From: Campanula takesimana
Taxonomy: Eukaryota; Streptophyta; Magnoliopsida; Asterales; Campanulaceae
Direction of reading: 5' to 3'
DNA length: 64,000 bases
NCBI GenBank assembly: GCA_026119855.1
Contig: JAOWBW010000025.1
Coordinates: 1,984,001-2,048,000 of the forward strand
Below are positions 44,259 through 55,713 of this stretch, piece after piece (the first letter of the stretch is position 1; each line of letters starts with the position of its first letter). A model generated the notes under the pieces. It saw nothing but the letters and a program-made list of their open reading frames with translations. It was not told the DNA's origin and made no database searches. Both the position numbers and the translations under genes were made by a program.

Positions 44259-45766
44259 TTAATTTAGTTTAATCCCGTCATGTGTAGGATTCACAAACGT
44301 GGTGGAATCCGATGAGTATATGGGACCGCGAGAAGGTCTCTATACTAGTGTGACAATTCCACTATTTTTTTAGAAACCCCAAAAAGGACTACGTCCTTCC
44401 GACTTTTGTAAATAAAAAAAAAGAGTCATTTTTCTTTATGTGGTTTGAGTCGTGTGCCCACTGTGTGTTCAAGCCTCTTCATGGACCAAAAGTGTTACTT
44501 AAGACTGACAAGGGCTTCTTCTTCAATTTAGGTCCAATTGGTACTTACCGCATCTACCGAGATTCAGCAAACCAGCTAGTTCGTGAATTGATCACTCCAA
44601 AAGCTCCGACAACATCAATGACCGGCGACTCCAACACCAACAACACCATGTCTCTTGAACAACTCTCAGCTATGGTCCAAGCTCTCCACGAGCAAGTCTC
44701 CACTCTCAATAAGGAGCCCCAAACCAAATATGATCTTTGGCAAGACCACCTTGATAATCAAAGGGAGGCTCATGAAGCCGAAATGGATCAAATGAAGGCT
44801 AAGCTCATCAAGCTTTCCAAGGGCAAAGACAAGGATGACACCGATGAATCCGAGTGGACCAAGGGTTTGTTTAAAAGCCCTTATATGGGCACCCGCAACA
44901 AGAAAATGGGGGAACCAAGCACCGAAAGCAAGGATCATAAGATGGTTGACTCAATCACAGCTTACATAGACTAACGCTTCAATGGTCTCAACTTTAGGAA
45001 AGGCTCCGACACAAGCCTTTATCAGTCATCAATTCTCATGAGCACGATGGCTACTCTCCCTGACAAGTTCAAAATGCCCAACATCAGCAAGTTCAAGGGC
45101 AACTCTTGCCCGATCGCCCATATCGAGACTTACATATGGGCCATGGTTCCAAAGAAGGTCTCTCCAAAGGTGATGGTACAATGTATCCCTCTTACTCTTG
45201 AGGGGGCCGCAAAAGATTGGTATGAAACTCTCCCGCTCACAATCCATCTTAATTGGGACGTTGCCATGCTCGCCTTCAAGAGTCAATACCAAGGCAACAC
45301 CACTCACCGCCCAACAAAGAAAGAGCTTGAGAACACCACCCAAAGGGACAATGAGTCCTTTATTGATTTTACAAGGAGGTTGAATGACAAACTTGCTGAA
45401 ATAGTCAAAAGGCCTAACACAAAAGAGCAAATGGACATCTTCCTCAAGGGTCTAAAGATTGATCTCCGCACACACCTAAGTGGGGCTTCCTACTCCGACT
45501 TTTCTCAAATGTATGAGGCAGGGGTCCGAATGGATGATTTGCTCAAGGAGATCAAGAAAACTGCTCCTAGCTTTCGATACAAAGCCGCCTCTAACTCAAC
45601 AAAAAAGGCTTCAGTCAATGCCGTCACTACCGACAAGGGGAATTACAAAAAATTCCCTCCACCCCAAGGCAACAAGTTTCAAAATGACCGTGTCTACACT
45701 CCTCTTCAAGGCATGACTCTCACCGAGGTCTTTGAAGCCCGCAAGGCCAAAGGGAAAGTTACTCCT
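44259..45766 (+). pseudogene. gag: Element E leader remainder and gag (truncated by H)
   Basis: Leader to about 44617, then gag from ATG 44618 (MTGDSNTNNTMSLEQ). A coiled-coil N terminus (LWQDHLDNQREAHEAEMDQ) is followed by a TAA at 44972 in the same frame, then the gag core: FKMPNISKFKG near 45068, LTLEGAAKDWYETL near 45190, LDIFLKGLK-type segment near 45430. Sequence is cut at 45766 by the LTR of H; the apparent last residues after 45766 are LTR. A Gln-to-stop change is the only other break seen. Confidence 0.82.
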
Positions 45767-47452
45767 TGTCACGACCCCGACCCCGCGGGCCGGGAACTCG
45801 CGAGCTGGACGTCGACTTAAAACAATAAAACACCAAAATACTGAAGATAAAAATTCCCTTTGATACCAAAAGATGATAATATTCTGTTTTAGAAATCCAA
45901 ATCTTAACAACATTGCTAAACCACTAGTATATGCTCCACAAGCTTACACCAAAATACAAAATATTACAACTTCTTAATGACGTCACAGTTTGGTAATACT
46001 ATCCCAAAGGTTATACATTTAAGAAATGCAAACCGAACAACAACCTGCCCAAAAGTCACTACCACTCTCGACGTCCTTCTCATGATCAGCGAGTCCTATC
46101 CTTTTCCTCCTGGGGGGGGGGGGTTAAGGAAAAACAAAGATAAAAAGAAAGGGGGTGAGATAAATCTCAATAAGCCACTAATGCAACTACATGGCATGTT
46201 ATGATGCAATAAACAATAATTAAACTCATATAGCACGTAGCATATAACAGTTAACAGATAGCAGCGGAAATAAACAAGTAGCAAAGGATATTATCCAAGG
46301 TTTCCCAAATGGATAGAACAATCGCTGCGCAGCTTCAACCAAATCAACCAATCTTCATAATAGCATAGACAGCTGAAGATAACAACCCCGGTACCGGTGC
46401 CATGAAACCCATACTAGTGACAAGGGGAAAATGATACAAAGTCATATCCAAACGAATAGCTAGAAATACTCACTCAAGGGAGCTAGCTTATCCCAACCAA
46501 GGCCATCTGGAAGGGGAAAGAAGGACCAATGGGCGATACTATACTGGACTTGGCTCATGCCATTATAATATTATCCATTGCCTGACTCGAACACAAGTAC
46601 CAGCTGGACTTTCAAATAAAGGCTAAGTAATAAAATACTAGCTCAATAAACAACCAATGATTCCAAAGTAGGGAATCAGACCAAATAATCATCATAAAGA
46701 TAAGTCAAACCAACAAATGCATCAAGAAGATGTTCCAAACTCCCAATTAACACTTAATCAAATTTCATCACATTTTTAATCACAAAGGACCCAATTCCAA
46801 CACTAGAGTGTACCACAATGTTCACTAAGGTCAACAAGGATCGCACACAAAATCTAGACCAAAACACCTTCTTAACTCAAACAATAGGACAAGTATAAAC
46901 TTTCAGTAAGCACTGTGCGGCCGCCCACTAAGGGTTGTGCGGTCGCCCAAAATGCCATCAACCAAGACAAAAACCTTCCAGAAAGAAGTGCGGCCGCACG
47001 CCCCATTTTGGGCGGTCGCCCACTCCCCCTGTTTTGCCGGAAATCGGCAAGAAGAACTGGGTTCTTCAAAAATTTCTTACCCAATCACAATCAACCAAAA
47101 TTTAACACTTCTAACTAATATACTAAGGTACTAAAACAACTTATAAGCCTAAAAGGACTCATATAACAACATCCAGACAACCAAAATCAAATAATGATCC
47201 AAATATCATATTATCACAAAAATGGATAAAATGTCAATCCACTCCAAATCAAACCAAGAAGCAATATCTAGTAAACATAGCATCATATAAGCTTAGTATG
47301 ATCATTTTTGCATAAAAAGGGGGAAAGTAACTTACTTGGAAATTGATGAAAGGAAATGGAATTTGGATTTTCTTGGCTATAAACGATCCTAGCGACGATC
47401 TAAACATTTTATATAAAAGGAGTAATAAGAAAACATGAATAAAAGATGACCA
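45767..47452 (-). repeat. Element H 3' LTR, 3' part
   Basis: Aligns to the left three quarters of J's LTR (61399 onward). Holds four GC boxes (GTGCGGCCGCCC and GGTCGCCC types) at 46914-47023 and a G-run near 46109. Continues at 58974. Confidence 0.88.
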
Positions 47453-48864
47453 TGTTGGTCCCAAAGGGAAACAAGGGTATGAAAAATAGCTAGAGTGGGG
47501 GGGGGGGGTTGAATAGCTGTTTTAAAGTTCTTTTCATACCCATGATAAACTCAATTGCAAATGCGCACTTTATCGAATAAGCGTTATAATATGCGCCTAT
47601 GTGAGTGAGTGAAATGTACAGCGGAATTTAGTAATGTAAATAGGCGCAAAGTATGATAAAGGGGGCGCACACACACTCTAAGTATTTTGGCTCAAAGTGG
47701 GTGAAATAAGAAACTAAGGCAAATGATATAACAAACACAACACAAGTTCAATCAATCAATCTACAATGAATAAACAATCAAATAGTTAGATATGATATGA
47801 CTTGAAAGGAAATAGCAAGATAATATGTAAGCGCTATTTGGAGAGGTTCGATCAGGAAAATGATCTACGTCCTCTACCAAGATGGTTAGTCTTGGATTTC
47901 TAATGGAGATCTTATATAATGAGAGAGTGTTACAAATTACAATCGTTTGAGCTTATACACTAACTCAAGATCTAATATTCTATGAAAGAACAAATCCTAG
48001 ACAATAACCGGTGTATCTCTAAAAGAAAGATCTAAGTGATCAAACTTAAAGAGGTGCGTGTGTGATTTTAGATTCAAGGCTCTTTAGATCTTTGAGATTG
48101 AGAGCACAAGAAAACTAAAGTGTTTTCGCTTGAGGATCTGGGCTAAGGATAAAGTTATGAAGATGTTCTTGAGAATTCTGGAAATAACAAAGGCAATCTT
48201 CAAATCTTCAACAAATACTTGAGAGAGAAATTCTTGAAATTCTTAGCAACTTCAAATGGTTGAAGTTATGGGGTATTTATAGTAGAGCCAAAAAAACTAG
48301 CCGTTGGAAATCCTTGGTGAGTCAGAGAAAGGACGGATGTGTTGTCGCTCATTGAGTGGAGCACGTGTCCTTTTATAGCCGTTAGACACATAACACAAAT
48401 ATGACCGTTATGGACAGGTGTCCTTAGATGCGGGTGCATTCATGTTATTTAACCACCGTTGGATTATTGGCGCAGTTTGAATCTTCTTCAAGTCTTCGAG
48501 TCTTCATTAAATCACTGAGTGAATACATCACTATAAGGCGCGTGAGCTAAGAGAGGCGCGTTACACTTTGCAAGCTCATAAGAGGCGCAGGCGCACTGTG
48601 AGGCGCGTAGCGCGGCACGGCGCGTGAGTGAGGCGCTTGGGCGCATGGCGCATGTCTTGGCTCAAACTCGTGATTTTCTTGAATCTTGATATTCTTGCCC
48701 TATTCCTAAGCCTATTCTATTACAATAGACAACCTAAAAAATGAAGTATAAATACTTTTTACATGTGGGTCTAAAGTCCATGAAATAAAACTTAAGTGAT
48801 GGATCAATCAAATCTAATCAATCCTATTACATTGAAACTGAGATATAAGTGGGCATACCCAACA
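47453..48864 (-). repeat. Element I 3' LTR
   Basis: TGTTGG...CCAACA on +. GGCGCG/GGCGCA array at 48537-48652; TATAAATA on the - strand at 48281-48274, downstream of the array in element orientation. G-run at about 47491-47503. Confidence 0.95.
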
Positions 48865-48878
48865 ATCTCCCCCTATTT
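48865..48878 (-). other. Element I polypurine tract
   Basis: Reads AAATAGGGGGAGAT on the - strand, directly before the 3' LTR; almost the same as in element C. Confidence 0.85.
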
Positions 48879-49387
48879 GATTGATGCTATTACCTACTAT
48901 ATCAGGGACAAACATTATACTTGATAATAACATGTCCAAATAAATGAAATTGGTAAATCATGTCTCAAGTTAATGCACACACTAGTCCAAGATATAGATT
49001 TCTAATCTATTCCAATAAGGATAAAACATTACACATGGAAAGATAGAAATGACAGTTTATAACACATTCAAAATGATATATGAGTTTTAGTTATGAAATG
49101 TGTTTAAACAAAGTTTAAACCTAATGCATGAAATATGAAGCAGTTCAAATATGATGCATTATGATTTTAAACAACATTCAATGTTGTACAAACAAGAAGT
49201 TTGAGTGAACAAGTTTTGAAACAAAAGTGATGTTTTGTTCTCATTAATACTCAAGGTGTAAGAGTTACAGAGTACAAGTATTTAACAGAACAAAAACAAA
49301 AGGTGCTAAAACATGTAAGCACTAAATCACTAATAAAAGGTTTCTAATCACAAAAAGAGTTCTAACAACTTACAAACAAACCAAAAA
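48879..49387 (-). other. Element I 3' untranslated region
   Basis: AT-rich, no gene seen, between the end of the extra ORF and the purine tract. Confidence 0.5.
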
Positions 49388-52289
49388 CTAAGGGTTGGGA
49401 GGAGGCGCGTCGTCATCCTTAAATCCTTCTTCTATTTTTGAAACGGAGCGCTGGATTTGTTTGGAAAGTTGGTGACATCGGTTTACAACCCCATGAGTGT
49501 CTGTGACACCATCTCTGATATAGCGCAAATGATCCACATTGATGTTTTGATACTCACAATGGTGCACTGAGTGATAGATTGCTGTTGTGAAAAGTTTTCA
49601 GTGAAGGCTTGGAAGTTAGCTTCAACAGCAGCTTGGGCAGTAAGTATATTAGCGGAAACTCTATCTGTGCGCCTGTCTGCACTGGAATGCGCGGCATTGA
49701 AGTGAGTGGCAACTAATTCCTTCAAAACATCAATCTTTGAGAGCAGAGAATTAATGTCTATATGCGCGCCAGGAGCAGAGTTGGAAGAGGTCGCAAGAGT
49801 TTCAGGAGCTGAAGGCGCATGAGTTTCAGAAGCTTTGGGTTCTGTGCCAGGATCAGCACCATAAACAGTTAAACCCAGGATTTCTAGTTCATCCTTAAAT
49901 TCTTTGAGTTTATCAACAACACTCAGTATTTTTTGGCTATCTCCAGCCACCGTCTCAAACAACTTCCTTATATCACCTGCTATATTCAACTCTACCTCCC
50001 TTATAGCGTTAATGAAACCTTGGCCATCAGTGAGTTTGATGCCACCATCTATGCGTTCATGAAGGGAAGCAAGAGTACCTTTGAAAAGTTCATTCATCTG
50101 ATCTATAGCGTCATTCCATTATTGAGGAGTAAGGAAATGTTTGTCCTTGATATTCGCATCTATGCGCGCCATCTCCGCCTTAATGGCAGCAATCTCATCA
50201 GCTTGCTGAGTAAGCATGGAAGTATGAAGCTCTAACTGTGAATTCATCTGAGCTTGGCCTTACTGGAGTTGCTGTAGCAGTGAAATAACAACACTCATGT
50301 CAGGAGTGGGTGGAGGAGGCGCAGGGGAAGTACGGGGCGCAGGAGGTGAAGGTAGATATTCTGCTCTGGAAGAGGGTTCTTCAGGATTTGATTGGGGCGC
50401 AGAAGGAGGTGATTTGCGCCTTGAAGGATCTGGCTCCCCCTGAGCGGTATCTTCACTAAGTTCACCAAATAAATCAGCTGATATTTGGTCTCTAAGACTT
50501 TGACGTTCTGAAGATAGAGTAGCAGGAGTGGTGGTAGGCGCTTGAACAGTAGGAGGTGCATTAGTGGCAGGCGCGTGTACATCAGCGCTAGACCCTGCTC
50601 CTCTATGCCTTTCAGACTTTGATAACTCAGGAGCTTGTTTCAACTTGAAGTCTTCATCCCTTTTCTTCTGCGCTTCCAGTCTGCTGGCTTCTTTAGCATG
50701 CTTCAGTTCTTTTTCTTCTTCTGTTTTAGATCTTGGGCGCTTAGGAGGTTTGCTTGTTCCTTCAGCAACCCTTTTGCCTTTGCCCTTTTCTGCGCCTGGA
50801 ACACCTGTTGGTTCTGCGCGAGGTGCTGCTTCAATGTCTGCACCTTCTTCTGCGCCATCTGCATCTTCATCTGACTTAGTGGCTTCATCAACCAACTGAG
50901 CACCCTTTACCCTAGGCGTGCGCTTTGCCATGCGCTTCCTGCGCCTCTTCAAGACAAGATTGTCTTTCCCAAAAATATGTTCTTGATTGTGCCCGTAGAG
51001 ATAGTTATAGCAACGTTCTGAACGGTGGCGCATATCCTGTAGCGCACGTATCCATCAGCTGGAGTCTAAACTAGAGCTGCGGTTGAGAAAAATTCATCAA
51101 CAAGAAGCGGAGAATAGAATGGTTGATCCAGCGTGAATAAAGGAGTGAGTCCAGCAGTGTGAAGGGTTGAGAGAATTTCAAGCCCCATTGGATCAAGTGA
51201 GAGCTCAGCAAGATCAATCGTCTCACCGGGTCTGAAATTTGCTGGATCCTGAAAATTAAATATTTGAGTAAAGTTAGGAGTGAATGAGGCGCATAGAATC
51301 ATAAAATGAGCTAAGTATGAAGTAGGCGCAAGACAATATATAGGCGCATAAAAATAGCATGCGCATACTATTATTAGGCGCATATATGTTGTAGGCGCAT
51401 ACAAATACAAGGCGCATGTCATGGTTCTATGAAAAATACTAAGGAAAAATTAAACATAAAAATTTGACTAAGTAAAATTTAGGCGCATAAAATGTTTTGG
51501 CGCAAAATGACTTTGGGCGCATAAGTTGATTGAGGCACATAACATTTGTATTTGCATAGGGCGCATACAATTATTAGGCGCATGAATCAAGGAAGGCGCA
51601 TGAGATCATAGGGAGCATAACCAACTAGGCGCATAAATCAACACTTAGGCGCATATCTATGTAAAATTCATACTAAGTATAAAAACACACAAAAACACAC
51701 AAACACATGCAAACAAACATATGCAAGTTTTAAGAATCAAATTATGAAAATTTTGAAAAACAAGTTTTGAAAATTTTGAAACCCAAGTCATGCAAAAATA
51801 ACGAACAACACGAAGAATATGCTTGAGGGCTTGAAAAACATCAAGAACACCAAGAACACATAATTCGTGAAACTTCACCAAATAAAGCATACAATATATC
51901 AAAACGACCGCATGAACACAAGGATCACAAAAATGCAAACCAAAACAAGTAAAAATTAACAACAAATCCAGAAAATGGATTCAAAGATCCGAAAACTTGA
52001 AAAGTCAAAAATCAAAAATTTTCAGATTCGCAAAATATAATGCATTGATCGTTGAAAAGTTTAGTTATAAAGAATCTAAATCACAATACGAACAAAAACT
52101 AACAAACGATTTCGAAAACGGATCACCGAAACAAGATTTATCAAGAAAGATTGCATCCGGGTTTTCAAAAAAAATGAGAACTCAGAAAAACGAAAAAAAT
52201 GAGAAAAATGCAAAACTTAACTGAGTTTAAGGGTTTAGAATTCATACCATCTCGTCTTGATTGACTTTAGTAGTTCTCTTTGGACCCAT
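49388..52289 (-). pseudogene. Element I extra gene with an intron (product not recognised)
   Basis: Exon 1 (52289-52248) encodes MGPKRTTKVNQDEM, then donor GTATGA and acceptor TTTTCAG at 51249; exon 2 resumes in phase 0 as DPANFRPGETIDLAEL. After a stop and frameshift near 51070-51040, a long frame from 51033 reads RHRSERCYNYLYGHN, a Lys/Arg patch (RRRKRMAKRTPR), an Ala/Pro-rich acidic region with GKGKRVAEGTSKPPKRPRSK, and a coiled-coil end. Two Gln-to-TAA stops (near 50259 and 50131) and one frameshift near 49483 interrupt it; the protein ends KDDDAPPPNP at 49388. Position equals the env-like ORF of SIRE elements, but no membrane segment or signal peptide is visible and basic patches suggest a nuclear protein. 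Confidence 0.6.
51249..52247 (-). other. Intron of the element I extra gene with a phased GGCGCA array
   Basis: Donor G|GTATGA and acceptor TTAATTTTCAG|GAT are consensus-like and keep phase 0. Fourteen GGCGCA plus one TGCGCA fall within 51288-51653, mostly 16-18 bp apart. The rest is AT-rich as plant introns are. Confidence 0.6.
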
Positions 52290-52325
52290 TAATGAAATAT
52301 ATAAGAAAATAAAATAGGAATATAT

Positions 52326-52386
<61 letters not shown>

Positions 52387-52490
52387 GAAGGAGAGAAGGA
52401 GACAGGAAGGAGAGAGAAGAGAGAGAGTTGGTGAGAAGAGTGTAGGTGATGATGGAAATGGAAGGGATAGGGTGAGTATATATATAGGTT
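52290..52490 (-). promoter_or_regulatory. Element I putative internal promoter and leader
   Basis: On the - strand TATATATATACTC at about 52488-52474 is followed by a long CT tract (complement of the (GA)n run 52325-52382) and the start codon at 52289. It parallels the region before the extra ORF of element C. Confidence 0.5.
52325..52382. repeat. (GA)n microsatellite
   Basis: Near-pure GA run of about 58 bp in the leader of the extra gene. Confidence 0.95.
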
Positions 52491-52982
52491 TAGGTTTTCA
52501 AAAAAAATGCACAAATAAAAAAATAATGATGAGGAGACAAAAGAGGACGGCGCATTTATGGTGAGGGGAAATTGGAAAGGACAAAAATTAATGAAGGGAG
52601 AAGAGAAATGATGGCTTCATAAATGCATCATGACCTAAAGTGTCATGATGTGACAACTTGGGTTAAGAAAAACTGCTTCACTTCCCTTATAAGTGTATGA
52701 GCAATTTTGACTAATTTTTTTTTTTTTTCACAAACCCCAAAAACATCTGTTTTGGTGTAAGTTTGGGGTGCAAGAAATAAATCCCCAGAAAATAAATTTT
52801 TTTGAAAAACGTAAAACGAGGGAAAAATTAATTGCACAAGTACCCTTGAACATTTATGGGAATGTCAAAAAGACAAAAATTCCTATAATAAATGATAAGA
52901 ATTAACTCACCTGGTACTTGTGACAAATTGAATACGTTCAATCATTGAGGAATTAATATGTGGTAGCATTGATTGAGCCGCA

Positions 52983-53146
52983 GTCATAAAGAGGCGCATA
53001 GGGGGCGCATAATCTCATCTAGGTGCGCAGGATGATTTAAGGAGCGTTGAATGCTAGGCGCGCAAAGAGAGTGGAGCGCGCAGATGTGGGAATTTGGCAC
53101 GCAGTCAGTGAGGCGCACAGTGAGTGGGGTGCATACTTAGGCGCAT
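52983..53146 (-). repeat. Element I GGCGCA cluster between pol and extra gene
   Basis: GGCGCA, GGTGCGCA, GGCGCGCA, GAGCGCGCA and GGCGCACAG forms, some decayed by CpG changes. Confidence 0.7.
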
Positions 53147-53247
53147 GAAGTTTCCTTGAAACTTTGAAAATGATCTATCATATAAACCTAGTATACTCAT
53201 AACTCACTAAAACAAAATCATTAGTATTGACAAAACTGTATTGAATT

Positions 53248-54660
53248 TTAGTTGAGTTCAAGCATACCCATTTCACCTCTCAAAAAGATGAACCGTTTCG
53301 CGTCAAGTGCTTTTGTTAGAATGTCGGCGATTTGATAGTCGGTTCCCACGTGTTCCAAATGAATATTGCCTTTCTCTACGTGGTCTTTGAGGAAGTGATA
53401 TTTGATGTCGATGTGCTTGGTCTTTGAGTGCATGACAGGATTTTCAGAAACGGCAATTGTTGAAGTGTTGTCACAGTAGATGGGACAATTTTCTTCGATG
53501 ATATCATAGTCTACCAATTGCTGCTTCATCCATAGTATTTGACAGCAACAATTTCCCACAGCGATATATTCAGCTTCGATTGTTGAGACAGATACTGAAG
53601 CTTGTTTATTACTCGCCCATGACACAAGTCGATATCCGAGGAAATGACAAGTGCCACTTGTGCTTTTCCTATCAATTGTGCACGCTGCATAATCCGCATA
53701 TGAATAACCTACAAGTTTAAAGTTTGAATCTTTGGTGTACCAAATTCTAAGGTTAACAGTACCGGAAAGATATCTTATAATACGTTTCACAGCAATTAAG
53801 TGCACTTCTCTAGGGTCAGATTGATAACGAGCGTAAACACAAACACTAAACATAATATCGGGCCTACTAGCAGTAAGATAAAGGAGCGAGCCAATCATAC
53901 CTCGATAGAGCGTTTGATCAAAACGTTTACCTTTTAAATCTTTGTCGAGTTTGTTGCCGGTGGCCATTGGAGTATCATATGCTTTGGCGTTCTCAAGTCC
54001 AAATTTCTTGATTAAGTCCTTTGTATATTTGGCTTGATTGATAAATATGCCTTCATTCATTTACTTGATTTGAAGCCCGAGGAAAAATGTGAGTTCTCCC
54101 ATCATGCTCATTTCAAACTTGCTCTTCATTAGTTTCTCAAAACGCTTGCACAACAATTCATTAGTAGAACCAAATATAATATCATCAACATAAATTTGAA
54201 CAAGTAATTTATGACCATTATGTTTGGCAATGAAAAGAGTTGTATCGATTTTACCGCGAGTGAAGCCTTTTTCGATGAGAAACTTGGATAGTGTATCGTA
54301 CCATGCTCTTGGTGCTTGCTTGAGTCCATACAAAGCTTTCTGGAGTCTGTACACATGATTTGGAAATTGAGAATCTTCAAACCCAGGTGGTTGAGCAACG
54401 TAGACTTGTTCTTGGAGTTCACCATTTAGAAACGCGCTCTTCACATCCATTTGATATAGCTTGAAGTTCTTGTGAGCGGCGTAAGCTAGAAATAATATGA
54501 TAGCTTCAAGTCTTGCTACGGGCGCGAAAGTTTCATCATAATCAATTCCTTCTTCTTGCCTATAGCCTTGTGCAACCAATCTTGCTTTGTTTCTTGTGAT
54601 GGTTCCATTCTTATCCATCTTGTTTCTGAACACCCATTTCGTACCAATCACTCCCATTTG
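53248..54660 (-). pseudogene. pol: Element I pol: reverse transcriptase and RNase H
   Basis: RT from 54657: GTKWVFRNKMDKNG, YDETFAPVARLEA, MDVKSAFLNGELQ, YVDDIIFGST near 54200. A TAA at 54058-54060 (Gln expected) separates it from the C-terminal RT and RNase H: RPDIMFSVCVYARYQSDP, YSYADYAACTIDRKSTSGT (first Asp site reads YADYA), TIEAEYIA near 53575, CDNTSTIAVSENP and DILTKAL. Only one stop in about 1.4 kb, so well preserved. Domain order and RNase H signature fit SIRE/Maximus. Confidence 0.9.
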
Positions 54661-55287
54661 GTCTTAGAACAAGAGTCCAGACCTTACATCGTTCAAATTG
54701 ATTGAGTTCTTCTTGCATAGCAACAACCCAATTAGGATCTTGGAGCGCTTCATCAGCCTTCTTCGGTTCAATTTGAGAGATAAAAGCAGTGTAAGCATCA
54801 AAGTTTGTAGCTCTCCTTGTACGAACACCAACGTTTAGATCACCAATGATGTTATTGATTGGGTGACCTCTAACTTCACGAATTTTAGGAGGTAAGTTAG
54901 GTTGAGTCGTAGTAACTTGAAGGTCTTCAATTGGTACATCTTCACCAGATTCTAAATCATCAAAATTTGGGGGTTGAATTGGTGTAGAGTTGAAACTTGG
55001 GTTTACACCAGATGCAACAGTAGATATAGGCGCATGAGAGGAATCAAGAGGCGCAACATGTGAGTGAGGCGCAGCTGATGATCCATTTGGCGCGCCATAT
55101 GAGGAGTTAGGCGCAACTGATGTGGATGGATTTCCTTGAGTTGATAGATTCTGATTTTGAGTAGGCGCAACATAAATAGGGGCACCTGTATCATTAAGCT
55201 CAACAGAATCATCAGCAACATTTGGAGCCAAATGTGGCTCAAGGAGAGAATGTTCATCAAATGTAACATGTACAGATTCAACTATCA
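54661..55287 (-). pseudogene. pol: Element I pol: integrase-RT linker with Ala-Pro repeats
   Basis: Open frame MIVESVHVTFDEHS... through a low-complexity linker in which Ala-Pro pairs (VAPT, VAPN, GAPN, AAPH, VAPL, HAPI) are written by GGCGC motifs at about 55028, 55051, 55068, 55088, 55110 and 55163, then HPINNIIGDLNVGVRTR and MQEELNQFERCKVW. A frameshift near 54650 joins RT in another frame. Confidence 0.75.
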
Positions 55288-55713
55288 CTAATGTAGTTCT
55301 ATTAAAAACGCGAAAAACTTTAGAATGTTTGGCATACCCAACAAAAATACCTTCGTCGGCTTTGGCATCGAATTTACCTCTATGTTCGTTTCCATTGTAG
55401 AGGATATAACATTTGCAACCAAATATCTTGAAGAATGCAATGTTGGGAATTCTACCACGCCAAAGTTCATACGGAGTCTTGTTGTGAAGTTTGTTGATGA
55501 GGGAACGATTTTGAGTAAAACATGTTGTGTTGATAGCTTCTTCCCAAAATTACTTAGGCAATTTCGCTTCAGCTATCATCGTCTTTCCCGCTTCAATCAA
55601 CGTAGCTCCAGTTTTGCCATACAATATCCCATGAGTAATGTAGCTCCAGTTTTGCCATTCTTGATAAGACATTGAGTTGAGGTGAAATGGAATTCTAATC
55701 CTTTGTCGCAGAA
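55288..55713 (-). pseudogene. pol: Element I pol: deleted integrase remnant
   Basis: The protease tail is followed within about 50 codons by the end of the integrase (GATLIEAGKTMIAEAKLPK, then FWEEAINTTCFTQNRS, KTPYELWRGRIPNIAFFKIFGC). The zinc-binding domain and the catalytic Asp residues are absent. A 19 bp direct repeat (55602-55620 and 55640-55658) lies at the join, so a short-repeat deletion is likely. Confidence 0.75.

Larger units (their letters stand above)
34477..45766 (+). mobile_element. Element E: Tat-type Ty3/gypsy element, 5' part, interrupted by F and truncated by H
   Basis: LTR (34477-35459), primer site, leader to 36320, then after element F the rest of the leader and gag (44259-45766). 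Related to F over LTR start, leader and gag N terminus. Left flank GTAGC (34472-34476) would be its target duplication; the other end is off-window beyond H. Confidence 0.85.

Noticed and set aside
52242..52514. Ser-Leu repeat protein on the - strand
   Set aside because: Translation of the CT microsatellite; only its last 14 codons (from 52289) look like a real exon.
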